Shown here in pieces: positions 1-7,089 of a stretch of DNA of 16,952 nucleotides. This DNA is from Azophilus sp964638775 (GTDB lineage: Bacteria > Pseudomonadota > Gammaproteobacteria > Pseudomonadales > Azotimanducaceae). Below the pieces are notes generated by a model that did not search any database, had not been told where the DNA came from, and worked only from the letters and a program-made list of their open reading frames with translations. Where the stretch lies: assembly GCA_964638775.1 (NCBI GenBank), contig CAZWZH010000074.1, forward strand, positions 1 through 16,952, in the 5' to 3' direction. The first letter of the stretch is position 1. Each line of letters begins with the position of its first letter. Both the position numbers and the translations under genes were made by a program.

Positions 1-50
1 CTGTCTTCTCCTTTGCATACGCTGGCGACCGAGCCAGCGGGAGAAGACAG
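1..50. repeat. Nested inverted repeat, possible mobile-element end
   Basis: CTGTCTTCTC at 1-10 is the exact reverse complement of GAGAAGACAG at 41-50. Inside it, CGCTGGC (20-26) pairs with GCCAGCG (33-39) around a six-base loop. The result is a long two-tier hairpin with a nine-base bulge on one side. It is directly followed by CTTG at 51-54. A hairpin next to CTTG or GTTC is the layout known for the origin end of IS91-type HUH elements, but only 50 bases are visible and no transposase gene is in view. A transcription terminator or an attachment site is equally possible. Confidence 0.5.
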
Positions 51-55
51 CTTGT

Positions 56-179
56 GATTATTCCGGCATTTTGCACGCGACGGCGCGTCAACCGTGGGTT
101 CGTGAGACGATTCCGGAATAATCCATGATCCGGGATAACCTCGTTTATTCCGTATTCGGAATAAGCGAGGTTGTTATCC
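56..179. repeat. Four alternating TTATTCCG half-sites with a strong hairpin
   Basis: TTATTCCG occurs at 58-65 and 145-152, and its complement CGGAATAA at 114-121 and 157-164, so the copies alternate in direction. The first pair extends to a perfect 11-bp inverted repeat (56-66 with 113-123). The second pair lies in a stem of 14 bp (139-152 with 157-170, one G-T pair) around the loop TATT. That stem continues through GGATAA (133-138) and TTATCC (174-179) past a three-base bulge. Paired inverted arms around a short centre are typical of core sites of tyrosine recombinases. The block sits exactly where the IS66 transposase loses homology, so it is probably the end or target of a second element. 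No matching recombinase is identified in the window. Confidence 0.55.
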
Positions 180-2107
180 ATCGGGATCTGAGGGCGGTCG
201 ACGAACACACTCAGCCCCTCGCGGTGGTTCACCAGGGAGCGCAGCGCCCGGCCTTCGCGGGCATCGTCCGGCAGCCCGGCGAGTTGCCGTGAAGCGCGTT
301 CGAACAGACCGTCGAGGGCGGCCGCAAGCGCGACCTGCGCCCTGTCGAACGCGGCGCTCTGGGACGCGAGGGCGGGATCGTAATGGGAGAGCCTGGCCTT
401 GTTCAGGCGGTAGATCGCGGCGATCCGTTCCAGCCAGGCCCGGCACCAGTCGGCCAGGCGGGGCTGCCCGGCTGCGCACTCAATGACATCGCGTCTTTGA
501 TGGGCCCAACACCAGGCTAGAACGATCAGCCCGCCCAGCAGGCGCTCCAGCTTCTTGTAGGCGCTGTAGCGGTCGCAGACGACCACTGTGCCGGCGGCAA
601 GCTCGCCGAACAGCCGCAGCGCCGCCTCAGCGCTGCGCGAGGGGTCGATGTGGAAGCAGGCCGAGTCCTCGGTGACCGAGGCCCACAGCCAGGCGCGGCC
701 CGAGCGGCCTTCGCCGCGCAGTTCCTGCACCCGCCAGCCGGTCTCGTCGGCCTGGCGCAGGGCGGCTTCGTTCTGGTGTGTGCGGATCGCCTCGGCGAGC
801 GGCTTGAACAGCGGCACGAACCGGCGGGCGCTGTCGGCCAGCGTGCCGGGCGCCACCGGCAGCCGCTGGTCGCCCAGCCAGCCCGAGACGCGATGCAGCG
901 GGCGCCGGCACGCGTAGTGCTCGTAGAGCACCCGCGACCACACGCTCACGCCGAAGGCGGTGTTCGGGAACAGTCTCGGCACCGGCGGTGCCGAGACCTC
1001 GACCGGCGAAGAGGCGCAGTTGCAGCTACGCCGCCAGCGTCCCCGCCGGATCACCCGTCGGTGGGCGCGCACCTCGATCTCGAGAAGCGACGACTCGTCG
1101 GCGCCGTTCGCCACGTAGGGCTTCCTGCAGGCCGCGCAGGTGAGCGTTTGGGCCGGCGGGTCGAGCACCTCGACCCGCTCCTCGACCCCGGGGCGTCGCG
1201 TGCGGCCGTGACCCGGCGCGCCCGGCTGCTGGCCGCGGCGGCGGCCGGTGCCCGGCGTCTCCAGCTTCTCGCTGCGCCGCCCGTACAGGGTCTTCGACAG
1301 CACCGCCGCGGTCGAGCGCAGCTTCGCAAGTTCCGCTTCCAGCGTCCCGACCCGGCGCTGCGATGCGTTCGCCCGCCGCCGCAGCCGGGCGTTCTCCTTT
1401 CTCAGCGCGTTGAGCGCGGTCTTCCGGTGCCGCGACCGGCGCAGGGCCTTGCGCAGTTCGGCGTCCCGGGTGGCCGGCGAGAGCGACCGCGCCTTCTCGA
1501 CCCAGCGCAGCAGGCGCTCCTTCAGCCGGTCGTTGAGTTTCCCGGATGTCTTCAGGTTGCGGCGCAGTTGCCGGCACTCTGCCGTCAGTGACGCGAGTTG
1601 CTGCTGCTGGTCGCGCAGGAACCTCGTGCGGTCATAGGCCGCCACGGCGTCGTACAGCAGCCGGCGCAGCGACCCGTTGTCGAGCTGCTCCTTGTACAGG
1701 GCCTTGTTCAGTTGGCGGATCTTGCGCGCCTGGACCTCCGCGCCCGGCACCAGCTTGCGCAGCCGCTCTACCTCGATGCGCAACGACACGATCGTGCTGC
1801 GCCGGCTCGGGTCGACGCCGGCCGCCTCGAGCAACCGGGTCAGACGCGCCACCTCGGACTGAAGAAACAGGGCGCCCTTCGCGACGCGGCGCACACGCCC
1901 AGTCTCCTCCACCGCCTCCAGACGTTGGCGGCGGGCCGCCTCGAACCGCCACTTCCACCCACGCGCCTCGGTACGGGCGGCGACCTCCGCCCACTTCAGC
2001 TCCTCTGTGCGCGCTTCGGCAGCCTCGGCCCGCTGGAGCGTCTCTTCGTAGAGCAGCCGCCAGTCCGTGTCGGTGGCAGCGCCGGCTTCCTTGTCCCGAT
2101 GCGCCAT
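165..2107 (-). pseudogene. tnpC: IS66-family transposase, 3' end lost
   Basis: This is the DDE transposase of an IS66-type element, read from ATG at 2107. Residues 1 to about 270 are rich in charged heptads (probable coiled coil). The DNA-binding zinc region follows, with CAAC near residue 322 and a CNC near 361. The catalytic core has ADETGW (Asp about 454) and VVCDRYSAY (Asp about 512). Near residue 645 the conserved PMDNNLAE.. block breaks off after DNNLA, so the catalytic glutamate is missing. The frame stays open to base 1 but no longer resembles IS66. The element should be inactive. No tnpA or tnpB precedes it, so it resembles the single-ORF (ISBst12-like) branch. The start at 2107 is preferred over the other-frame ATG at 2120 because it gives one uninterrupted frame of more than 640 codons. 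Confidence 0.9.
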
Positions 2108-2167
2108 GGCGCTTCACCATAGCGCACCACGGAAACCGTTACCAGCCCCAGAAGCTATCCGTCACGG

Positions 2168-2184
2168 GACCAACGAACGCTTAC
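2168..2184 (-). repeat. IS66 terminal inverted repeat (outer end)
   Basis: The minus-strand sequence from 2184 begins GTAAGCG, as expected for an IS66 terminus, just upstream of the transposase start. The inner limit is uncertain because the partner repeat is not in the window. Confidence 0.6.
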
Positions 2185-2359
2185 CCTCGCGAGGTCGCAC
2201 GTCGCGTCGCCACGGTTCTTTTCTTCTCGTGGTCCAAACAGTAACGGTGCCAACATCGCTGCTGGACAATCGGCCAAAAACCTAGTTAAATCATAAAGTT
2301 GATGGCAGTGTGCCGCTGAGGCACTGCTCTCGCGCTGTTCCATTAACCAGTGGAACTCT

Positions 2360-2600
2360 GGTCCGCCGTTGCGGCGGTCTCCCGTTTTGTCAGCCGGGGG
2401 GTAGCTGTCGCCCCGGTGGGGCTGCTCCCTGATTGGTCAGCCGGGGTGGCTGCGGTCCGCCGCGCCCGCTGGATTCTTGCCTGCGGTTGCGTGGACCGGT
2501 GAGTCCCTGCCGGGACAGTCTCCCGTGTTGGTCAGCCGGGGGGATGTGCTGTCGCCGCTGCTTGTACGGCTGCTCTCCGTTGGAAGGCAGAGGTCCTTGG
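2360..2600. repeat. Decayed repeats of about 47 bp, core GTCAGCCGGGG
   Basis: GTCAGCCGGGG occurs at 2389, 2436 and 2531, spacings of 47 and 95 bases (one and two periods). Degenerate versions lie near 2485 and 2580, where the same period predicts them. GGTCCGCCG also recurs 95 bases apart (2360 and 2455). The strongest match is between about 2377-2412 and 2519-2555, which share GTCTCCCGT, then the core, then GCTGTCGCC. Copies are too diverged and the gaps too irregular for a CRISPR array. Protein-binding repeats at an element end are a guess. Confidence 0.5.
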
Positions 2601-2770
2601 TCCCGGGTCACAGATCCCGGTGTCTGACGACCCAAAAGAGGGCCGGTTTTGGTAGTCGCGGGGCACTCTACGCCCGGCGGGAGAGCGGCGCAAGCGGTGG
2701 TCAAAGGCGATTCGGTTGCGTGCGTGACGCGTGTGTCGATCACGGTGTGCGCGTTTATCGGGCAAGGCGA

Positions 2771-2821
2771 GCCCCCACGCTGGGGGAAGCGTCCGCTAGG
2801 ACCTTTTCCCAGCGTGGGGGC
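2771..2821. repeat. 14-bp perfect inverted repeat downstream of the recombinase operon
   Basis: GCCCCCACGCTGGG (2771-2784) is repeated in reverse complement at 2808-2821, with 23 bases between. It begins 60 bases beyond the stop of the last gene of the minus-strand operon, so it could stop transcription, although no T-run follows the stem on that strand. It could equally be a recombination or protein-binding site at the end of the element. Confidence 0.6.
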
Positions 2822-2880
2822 GAGCCGCGACGTCCGGCGGCCCCCGAAACGGCCCAAAAGGGACTTTGCGGCAAGTCGCG

Positions 2881-3483
2881 CTACTGCGCTGGAGGCTCCC
2901 CACGTGGCGGCGCCCGGCGGCGGGGCGGGACACGGGGCGTCTGGATATCACTACCGGCAGTGCCAGGTGCGCATTGATGCGCACTGCGCCCTTCGAGCAG
3001 ATTGAGCACCGCCAGGGCGGCGCCATCGGCGCGCTGGGTCTCGGCGGCCACGGCATTGAGCATTCGGTCGCGCTCACGCTCGGCGGCGCGCATCGAGCGG
3101 CGGTATCGGGCGCGCTGGCCGCGTTCGGTCTTCAGGCGCAGCCGCGTGGCGGCGAGCTGTTTCTCGGCGACCCTGCGCCCGTCGCGAGCGGCGTTGAGCT
3201 CATGGTTATCGTAGTTGTGGCGAAGGCGGTCCCGCAGCCGCTCGATGACGACGCGGCCGTACAGGTCCGCCGCGGTGAAGCCGACGATGATCGCGGCGAT
3301 GAGTACCACGGCGGCGAGGACGCCGGTCCACCAGGCGAACGCGCCCAGGATCTCCCAGACGCCCACGTGGACGGCGTTGGCGCCGGAGTCGACGAGGGTG
3401 AGCTTCTGCAGGCGGTCCTGGAGGCGGGGGCCGAGGACGACGATGGCCGCGATTAGCATGATGAACAGGCAGATGCGGATCAT
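2881..3483 (-). CDS. Two-TM coiled-coil membrane protein, unknown function
   Basis: The 200-residue product has a short hydrophobic segment at residues 3-18 and a strong one at about 49-74, joined by a mostly polar linker. A long basic and acidic helix-rich region follows (about 78-160), likely a cytoplasmic coiled coil, and then a Pro/Arg-rich tail. I recognise no named family. The ATG overlaps the stop of the upstream gene by four bases (ATGA), so the two are probably translationally coupled. It is the last gene of the recombinase operon. Two TM segments plus a charged tail are also seen in holin-like or membrane-anchored accessory proteins, but nothing here proves that. The C-terminal tail is low complexity and may be variable. 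Confidence 0.65.
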   Translation of the reverse strand: MIRICLFIMLIAAIVVLGPRLQDRLQKLTLVDSGANAVHVGVWEILGAFAWWTGVLAAVVLIAAIIVGFTAADLYGRVVIERLRDRLRHNYDNHELNAARDGRRVAEKQLAATRLRLKTERGQRARYRRSMRAAERERDRMLNAVAAETQRADGAALAVLNLLEGRSAHQCAPGTAGSDIQTPRVPPRRRAPPRGEPPAQ

Positions 3484-3815
3484 CGATCAAGGGCGCGTGC
3501 CGCGCGTTTCTCGGGGAATCGCCCGGTTGAATCGTCAGTAGTCGGCCACGTCACACCGGCGTATTCCTGTCCTCTGCGAGTTTCGAGCCACTCCGCGCCC
3601 GTACCCTCGGGCAACCGGTAAAACTCCCTCACGGTATGGGAGAACAGGTTCTCTGAGGAAATCCGGCGGGCTTTGCGCGAGGGTCGGACCGCCCGGAGCG
3701 GACAGTCACGCGCCGAACAGAGCTCGATCTGCACAGGGAGCGTAGGGGGCAGACACGGGTCGCCGATGCAGTCGATGCGTTTGGTGTTGATGGCGGCCCT
3801 GAGACGCTGTTTCAT
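3480..3815 (-). CDS. Small four-cysteine (CPLR motif) protein
   Basis: This 111-residue protein starts MKQRLRAAINTKRIDC. Cysteines at 16, 21, 33 and 38 form C-x4-C-x11-C-x4-C, the last followed by PLRAVR. The spacing suggests a small zinc-binding fold. Short proteins with a comparable cysteine block ending CPLxxxR are familiar from phages and integrative elements, usually without assigned function. That resemblance is from memory. The ATG lies 21 bases after the upstream gene and the stop overlaps the next start by four bases. The C-terminal half is charged and unremarkable. A nucleic-acid-binding accessory role is inferred from the cysteines and context only. Confidence 0.65.
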   Translation of the reverse strand: MKQRLRAAINTKRIDCIGDPCLPPTLPVQIELCSARDCPLRAVRPSRKARRISSENLFSHTVREFYRLPEGTGAEWLETRRGQEYAGVTWPTTDDSTGRFPEKRAARALDR

Positions 3816-3836
3816 TCGGTCAGGTCCCGTGCGGCG

Positions 3837-4262
3837 TCAGGCACGTTGTTTCCCTTTTCCGCCGCGCTGACGGTCTACCCGGTTCGGCCGCAGCCTGGCG
3901 GGCAGGTTGCAGCCCTTGCCGGCGAGCGCCCGTTCGAGGTGGCGCTCGAGGCCGTGGAAGTCCTCGCGGGGCGGCAGGCCGAGAAGCGCGGCTTCGACAC
4001 GGACGGCGAGGTCCCGGTACCGGTCGCGGGACTTCTTCAGCCGGTCGATCGTGTGGAGGACCGTGTCGCTCCGGCCGGGGGTTTTCTGCGCGTCGTTCTG
4101 CGCCGCCCGTTCCCGAACCACGTTCGCATGGTCGAGGATGAGCTGCTCGAGGGCATCGCGGCGGTGGCGGTCGTCGGGGCGGTAGGCGTCGTCGCCGCTC
4201 ATCAGCCAGTCGATGGTCTTGACGTGCAGCGGGGTCAGGCGGAGCGTAAGGCGGGTGGTCAT
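3837..4262 (-). CDS. Ribbon-helix-helix-like small protein
   Basis: The 141-residue product opens with an alternating strand-like segment (TTRLTLRLT) and then two predicted helices (about 11-22 and 33-50, with RRDALEQLILDHA). This order matches ribbon-helix-helix DNA-binding proteins. The middle (about 68-112) is helical and charged, and the C-terminus is strongly basic (RPNRVDRQRGGKGK). The ATG overlaps the recombinase stop by four bases (ATGA), so it is probably translated by coupling. A job as transcriptional regulator or directionality factor for the recombinase is plausible from position but not shown. Confidence 0.6.
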   Translation of the reverse strand: MTTRLTLRLTPLHVKTIDWLMSGDDAYRPDDRHRRDALEQLILDHANVVRERAAQNDAQKTPGRSDTVLHTIDRLKKSRDRYRDLAVRVEAALLGLPPREDFHGLERHLERALAGKGCNLPARLRPNRVDRQRGGKGKQRA

Positions 4263-5167
4263 TTCAAGTAGGTTTTGGTTATGGAGGCTCTGAAGTGCCC
4301 CAGTTCCTGGCTGACGACCTCCAGCGCGTCTGCGCGGACCAGGATGCGCTGCAGTTCCCGCATGCGCTCCTGGGCATAGCCGTGACGAGCGCCGTGACCG
4401 CCCCGGGTCCAGCCGAGCGCGCGCTTGGAAGCGCCGGTGAAGCTGGCGCCCCAGGCGGTGCCGCCGGCGATGTCGTAGTAGGACGTGTAGTGGATGCCGC
4501 GGTCGGTGACCCGCACCGGTTCGTCGCGCCGGACCGTTTCGAGGCGCTCGACCAGGTCGTTGGGAAGCCGCACCAGGCGAACCAGCCCACCCTTGCCGAT
4601 CACGGTGTAGTCGCGCCCCGGCCTGCCGGCGAACTTCTCGGGGCGCGCCGGGCGAACGTCGGGCGGCTGCTCGCCGGGACGGGCGAGCGTGAAGAGTTCG
4701 TGCGCCCGGAGTCCGGCGGCGTGGGCGATCCGGGTGGAGAGCCCGTTGCGGGCGTTCTGGGCGGCGGCAACCATGCCGATCTGCTGCGCGGTGTATGCCC
4801 GTCCGCGCCGGCGCGCGGGTTTGAGGGAGCGCACCACCATCAGCCGCTCGCCTTTCGGCAGTCGCCGGGTGACGTGGACGAGCATGGCCTGCAACGCCTG
4901 ACGGTGCATGTCGAGGGCTTTCTGGCCGAGATCGGCGGTGCGGCTGCGGAGATACCCGACGGCGGATTCTGGCGTGAGGTCGCGCAGGTCGAGTCGGTCC
5001 TTGGCGATCCGCCTCGCGACCTGGAACAGGCAGTCGCGGTAGTTGGCGACGGTTCGCACCGATGCGGGCCGGGCCGGATTGCGGCGTAGCGCACCCAGGT
5101 TGACGAGACGCCCGACCACGGCTTCCGCCTGGCGGTCGGGGGATCGGGACTTGCGGAATTTTGCCAA
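4259..5167 (-). CDS. Tyrosine recombinase (Integrase_1-type integrase)
   Basis: This 302-residue enzyme should cut and rejoin DNA at attachment sites through a covalent phosphotyrosine. The N-terminal half (about 10-105) looks like the SAM-like core-binding domain. The catalytic residues are all visible: Arg154 (AGLRAHELF), Lys192 (IGKGG), His258-x-x-Arg261 (HGAR), His291 (ELGH) and Tyr300 (TYLK) at the extreme C-terminus. It has no Arm-type N-terminal extension and resembles integrases assigned to the Phage_integr_N/Integrase_1 families. The start is TTG at 5167, five bases after the upstream stop; no ATG lies near. The stop overlaps the next gene. It appears intact and is the anchor of a five-gene operon. 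Its substrate sites are unknown. Confidence 0.88.
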   Translation of the reverse strand: MAKFRKSRSPDRQAEAVVGRLVNLGALRRNPARPASVRTVANYRDCLFQVARRIAKDRLDLRDLTPESAVGYLRSRTADLGQKALDMHRQALQAMLVHVTRRLPKGERLMVVRSLKPARRRGRAYTAQQIGMVAAAQNARNGLSTRIAHAAGLRAHELFTLARPGEQPPDVRPARPEKFAGRPGRDYTVIGKGGLVRLVRLPNDLVERLETVRRDEPVRVTDRGIHYTSYYDIAGGTAWGASFTGASKRALGWTRGGHGARHGYAQERMRELQRILVRADALEVVSQELGHFRASITKTYLK

Positions 5168-5172
5168 GCCGG

Positions 5173-5421
5173 TCAGCCTACGCCGTTGCGCAGCAGCCAG
5201 CGGCCGACGGTGGAGTGGCAGACGCGGACGCGCTGGGCGCGCAGCCAGCGCCGCAGTTCCTCGGTGGTGGCGCCGGCGTGGCGCATGGCGATGAGTTCGT
5301 TGGCGAAGCGGTCGAGGCGCGAGCCTCGGCGGCGGACGCGCCGCCGGGCGGTCGACTGGGTTTTCAGGCGCGCCACCTCATCCTCGGCGTCGAAGGGCGG
5401 TTTGCGGTGGTAGCGGGACAT
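5173..5421 (-). CDS. Small basic HTH protein upstream of the recombinase
   Basis: From ATG at 5421 the product is 82 residues. A basic N-terminus (RRRVRRRGSRLDRF) is followed by a helix-turn-helix-like region with AGATTEELRRWLR and then HSTVGRWLL. That pattern is common in small DNA-binding proteins of mobile elements. The frame is open up to an ATG at 5517 (114 residues). The shorter start is preferred because the added part has no typical features and would run into the AT-rich leader. It is first in the operon and ends six bases before the recombinase start. A regulator or recombination accessory factor is the likely role, inferred from fold and context. Confidence 0.62.
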   Translation of the reverse strand: MSRYHRKPPFDAEDEVARLKTQSTARRRVRRRGSRLDRFANELIAMRHAGATTEELRRWLRAQRVRVCHSTVGRWLLRNGVG

Positions 5422-5517
5422 CTGAGCCGTCATGCATTGGACCGCGAACGCGGCGGTCCGGCTGTGGCGATAGTCGGCGGAAAGTGCATGGAAGGAGGGT
5501 CGCACAGCGCTGGGCAC

Positions 5518-5590
5518 ATGCGCAATTACTCATTGTTTATCAATAAGATAAGGGAAACTGGGCAAGGAGCTCACCGACACGTTCCGCCAC
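5518..5590 (-). promoter_or_regulatory. AT-rich leader of the recombinase operon with a small palindrome
   Basis: A local AT-rich patch (about 5522-5560) stands out in GC-rich surroundings, just upstream of the minus-strand operon. It includes TTATC (5537-5541) and GATAA (5547-5551) arranged as an inverted repeat around AATAA. No convincing pair of -35 and -10 boxes could be fixed, so this is called as the probable promoter/operator region only. Confidence 0.4.
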
Positions 5591-5863
5591 GTTGTGCGCT
5601 CCCGTGACGTGTATTCGGTGTACTCGCTACCGGGCAGGAATGAATCCCGCGGGAGCGAGGCTGCGGAGGCGTTTTCCCGACACTGCGCGGTTACCGTGGG
5701 CGGAATCGCGGCCCGTCAAGGGTTCGCCGTGCCGGCGTGGGCGTTGCCGCCGACAGCCCGGAACGTGCTGTTGCGGGCCTCGGAGGCCACGGTTCGGTAC
5801 GGCAGACGGGCGGCTCGGGCCGCGCTGGTGGGATCGAGGTTGCGGCATAAATTCGCATTGGTG

Positions 5864-6556
5864 ATGATCCGGACCATGGACGATTCGAATGCCCGGACGT
5901 CGGCGATGCCGTCCCGCCGGCGGCGCCTTGGCGGCCTGCTGTGGGCGGCGCTCGTGCTGGCCGCACCCGGTGGCGTGTCCGGGCCGGGGGGGGCGACGGC
6001 GTTCGACGCATCGTCGCTTTCGGGCTGGCGAGAGATCGGAAGCGCCGGCTGGCGGCTGGACGGCGGCGACCTGGTGGCGGACGCGGGCGGCGGCGACACC
6101 CTGTTGGTCACGCGCGCCGAGTTCGGGGACTTCGTGCTCTCGCTGCGCTTCCACATTGGGGCGGACACCAATTCGGGCGTGTTCGTCCGCTGCGCGGACT
6201 CGGAACGGATCACGGCGTTCTCGTGCTACGAGATCAACATCTGGGACAGCCACCCGCGCCAGGAATTCCGCACCGGCGCGATCGTCAACGAGGTATTCCC
6301 GCCGCTGGCGCGGGTGGACACGGTGGGGAAGTGGAACACCCTGCGGATCGAGGCGCACGGCGGAACGGTGCGGGTCAGCGTCAACGGCGTGACCACGGCG
6401 GTGCTGGAGGACGCCGCGCGGCGCAGCGGTTTCGTTGCGCTGCAGCGGTTCGGGACCGGCGCGGTGCGGTTCGCCGATCTGGTGATGGAAGGAGTCGGTC
6501 GAAGCGCGAGGGTGGAAGACCGCCGCGCTCCGGCCGCGCGCCCGGGCGATCAATGA
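5864..6556 (+). CDS. Secreted DUF1080 (3-keto-disaccharide hydrolase-like) protein
   Basis: The mature part is a concanavalin-like beta-sandwich of the DUF1080 family: FDASSLSGWREIG, DFVLSLRFHIGADTNSGVFVR, YEINIWDSH, then VGKWNTLRIEAHGGTVRVSVNG and GFVALQRFGTGAVRFADLVME. Some family members act on sugars, including 3-keto-glycosides; many are uncharacterised. An Arg-rich n-region and hydrophobic core (RRRRLGGLLWAALVLAA) form a signal peptide, so the product is probably exported. The frame is open from 5594. Starts at 5864, 5876 and 5906 are possible, and the last gives the tidiest signal peptide, but no clear ribosome site decides. It stands alone between mobile-element genes, and its end overlaps the convergent next gene by seven bases. 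Confidence 0.78.
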   Translation: MIRTMDDSNARTSAMPSRRRRLGGLLWAALVLAAPGGVSGPGGATAFDASSLSGWREIGSAGWRLDGGDLVADAGGGDTLLVTRAEFGDFVLSLRFHIGADTNSGVFVRCADSERITAFSCYEINIWDSHPRQEFRTGAIVNEVFPPLARVDTVGKWNTLRIEAHGGTVRVSVNGVTTAVLEDAARRSGFVALQRFGTGAVRFADLVMEGVGRSARVEDRRAPAARPGDQ

Positions 6557-7089
6557 CGGCGGTAGCGCCAGCCGTTGTCGTCCAGCGACTCGCGCCAGAG
6601 CTGCCCGGATTTCGGTTCAGGGTCTGGCAGCGGCGACCAGTAGGCTGGTGAGCCTTCGGGCCGGGGGCGGGCGTTCCAGGGACTGACGCCAATGTCGAGA
6701 TTGCTGGCGCGGTGGGCCTTGTCGGGCTTCGCCGCGAATTCGTCGATGGCCGCCGCGTCGATGGCGTCCTGCCGCTTCAGAGCGCGCTCGGTGTCCCGGT
6801 GTTCGCGGCACCGCGCGCATAGGAAGTCTCCCTCCAGCCGTTTGCGATAGGCACAGCGCCGGCAGCCGCCCTCTGCGACAAGCGCTTTCCTTCGGCGCCG
6901 ACAGCTTCGCGCGCGCCTGTTGAGGCACGATTGACACGCGTGGGCCGGGGTCCCGTCGCGCTTGATCGCAACCTTGTTGCGGCAGCCCTTGTGCTTGCAC
7001 TCCGCCGATCCGGTCTGGCGCCTGGCGGGCGGGACGAAACCCGGCGGGAGTTTCCCCGTGCACTCGGCGATGAGCGTTGATAAGTCCAT
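6550..7089 (-). CDS. Cysteine-knuckle protein, function unknown
   Basis: The start is fixed at ATG 7089 by AGGAG located seven bases upstream; the longer frame to 7263 is rejected. The 179-residue product has paired cysteines at 31/36, 52/55, 76/79 and 91/94, with an extra Cys at 63. They form two probable zinc knuckles with very basic stretches between (RRARSCRRRRK). The second half is polar and has no domain I recognise; WRESLDDNGWRYRR closes the chain. Basic zinc-knuckle proteins usually bind nucleic acid, which is the most that can be inferred. It is divergent from the gene at 7355 and convergent with the DUF1080 gene. Confidence 0.72.
   Translation of the reverse strand: MDLSTLIAECTGKLPPGFVPPARRQTGSAECKHKGCRNKVAIKRDGTPAHACQSCLNRRARSCRRRRKALVAEGGCRRCAYRKRLEGDFLCARCREHRDTERALKRQDAIDAAAIDEFAAKPDKAHRASNLDIGVSPWNARPRPEGSPAYWSPLPDPEPKSGQLWRESLDDNGWRYRRH

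Larger units (their letters stand above)
165..2184 (-). mobile_element. Truncated IS66-family insertion sequence
   Basis: The outer end is at 2184: read on the minus strand it starts GTAAGCGTTCGTTGGT, and IS66 family ends characteristically begin with GTAA. About 77 bases separate this terminus from the transposase start, leaving no room for accessory genes. The other end is not in the window, because the element is interrupted at about 165 by the TTATTCCG repeat block. A flanking duplication therefore cannot be checked. CCTCGCGAGG (2185-2194), immediately outside, is a 10-bp palindrome. Confidence 0.75.
2185..2880. other. Structured non-coding stretch without a recognised gene
   Basis: No reading frame here looks like protein. 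The stretch holds a chain of possible hairpins. GTTCCA/TGGAAC (about 2337-2356) closes on eight bases, and CCGCCG/CGGCGG (2363-2377) closes on TTG. CCGGGG/CCCCGG lies at 2394-2416, GTCCC/GGGAC at 2503-2515 and CCGGG/CCCGG at 2603-2620. It also contains the decayed 47-bp repeats and the 14-bp inverted repeat listed separately. Its position, between an IS66 end and the 3' end of the recombinase operon, fits the boundary of a mobile element. A structured RNA cannot be excluded. Confidence 0.45.

Noticed and set aside
90..125. tRNA-like TTCG arm near GGGTTCGTGAGACG
   Set aside because: No acceptor stem, anticodon arm or CCA-compatible pairing could be built around it.
650..1591. Long plus-strand frame of 313 codons
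   Set aside because: It is the antisense shadow of the IS66 transposase, Arg/Pro/Ala-rich and without any recognisable motif.
2360..2600. CRISPR array
   Set aside because: Repeats are degenerate, the conserved core is only 11-12 bases, several units are barely recognisable and no cas gene is present.
4295..5089. Plus-strand frame of 264 codons
   Set aside because: It lies wholly antisense to the recombinase, whose catalytic motifs are certain.
2759..5571. GGGCAAGG at about 2759 and 5560 as attachment repeats of the recombinase operon
   Set aside because: Eight bases of identity in GC-rich DNA is expected by chance, and no longer direct repeat was found.
5627..6553. Minus-strand frame of 308 codons
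   Set aside because: It is antisense to the DUF1080 gene, which has clear family blocks; this frame has low-complexity Arg/Pro sequence only.
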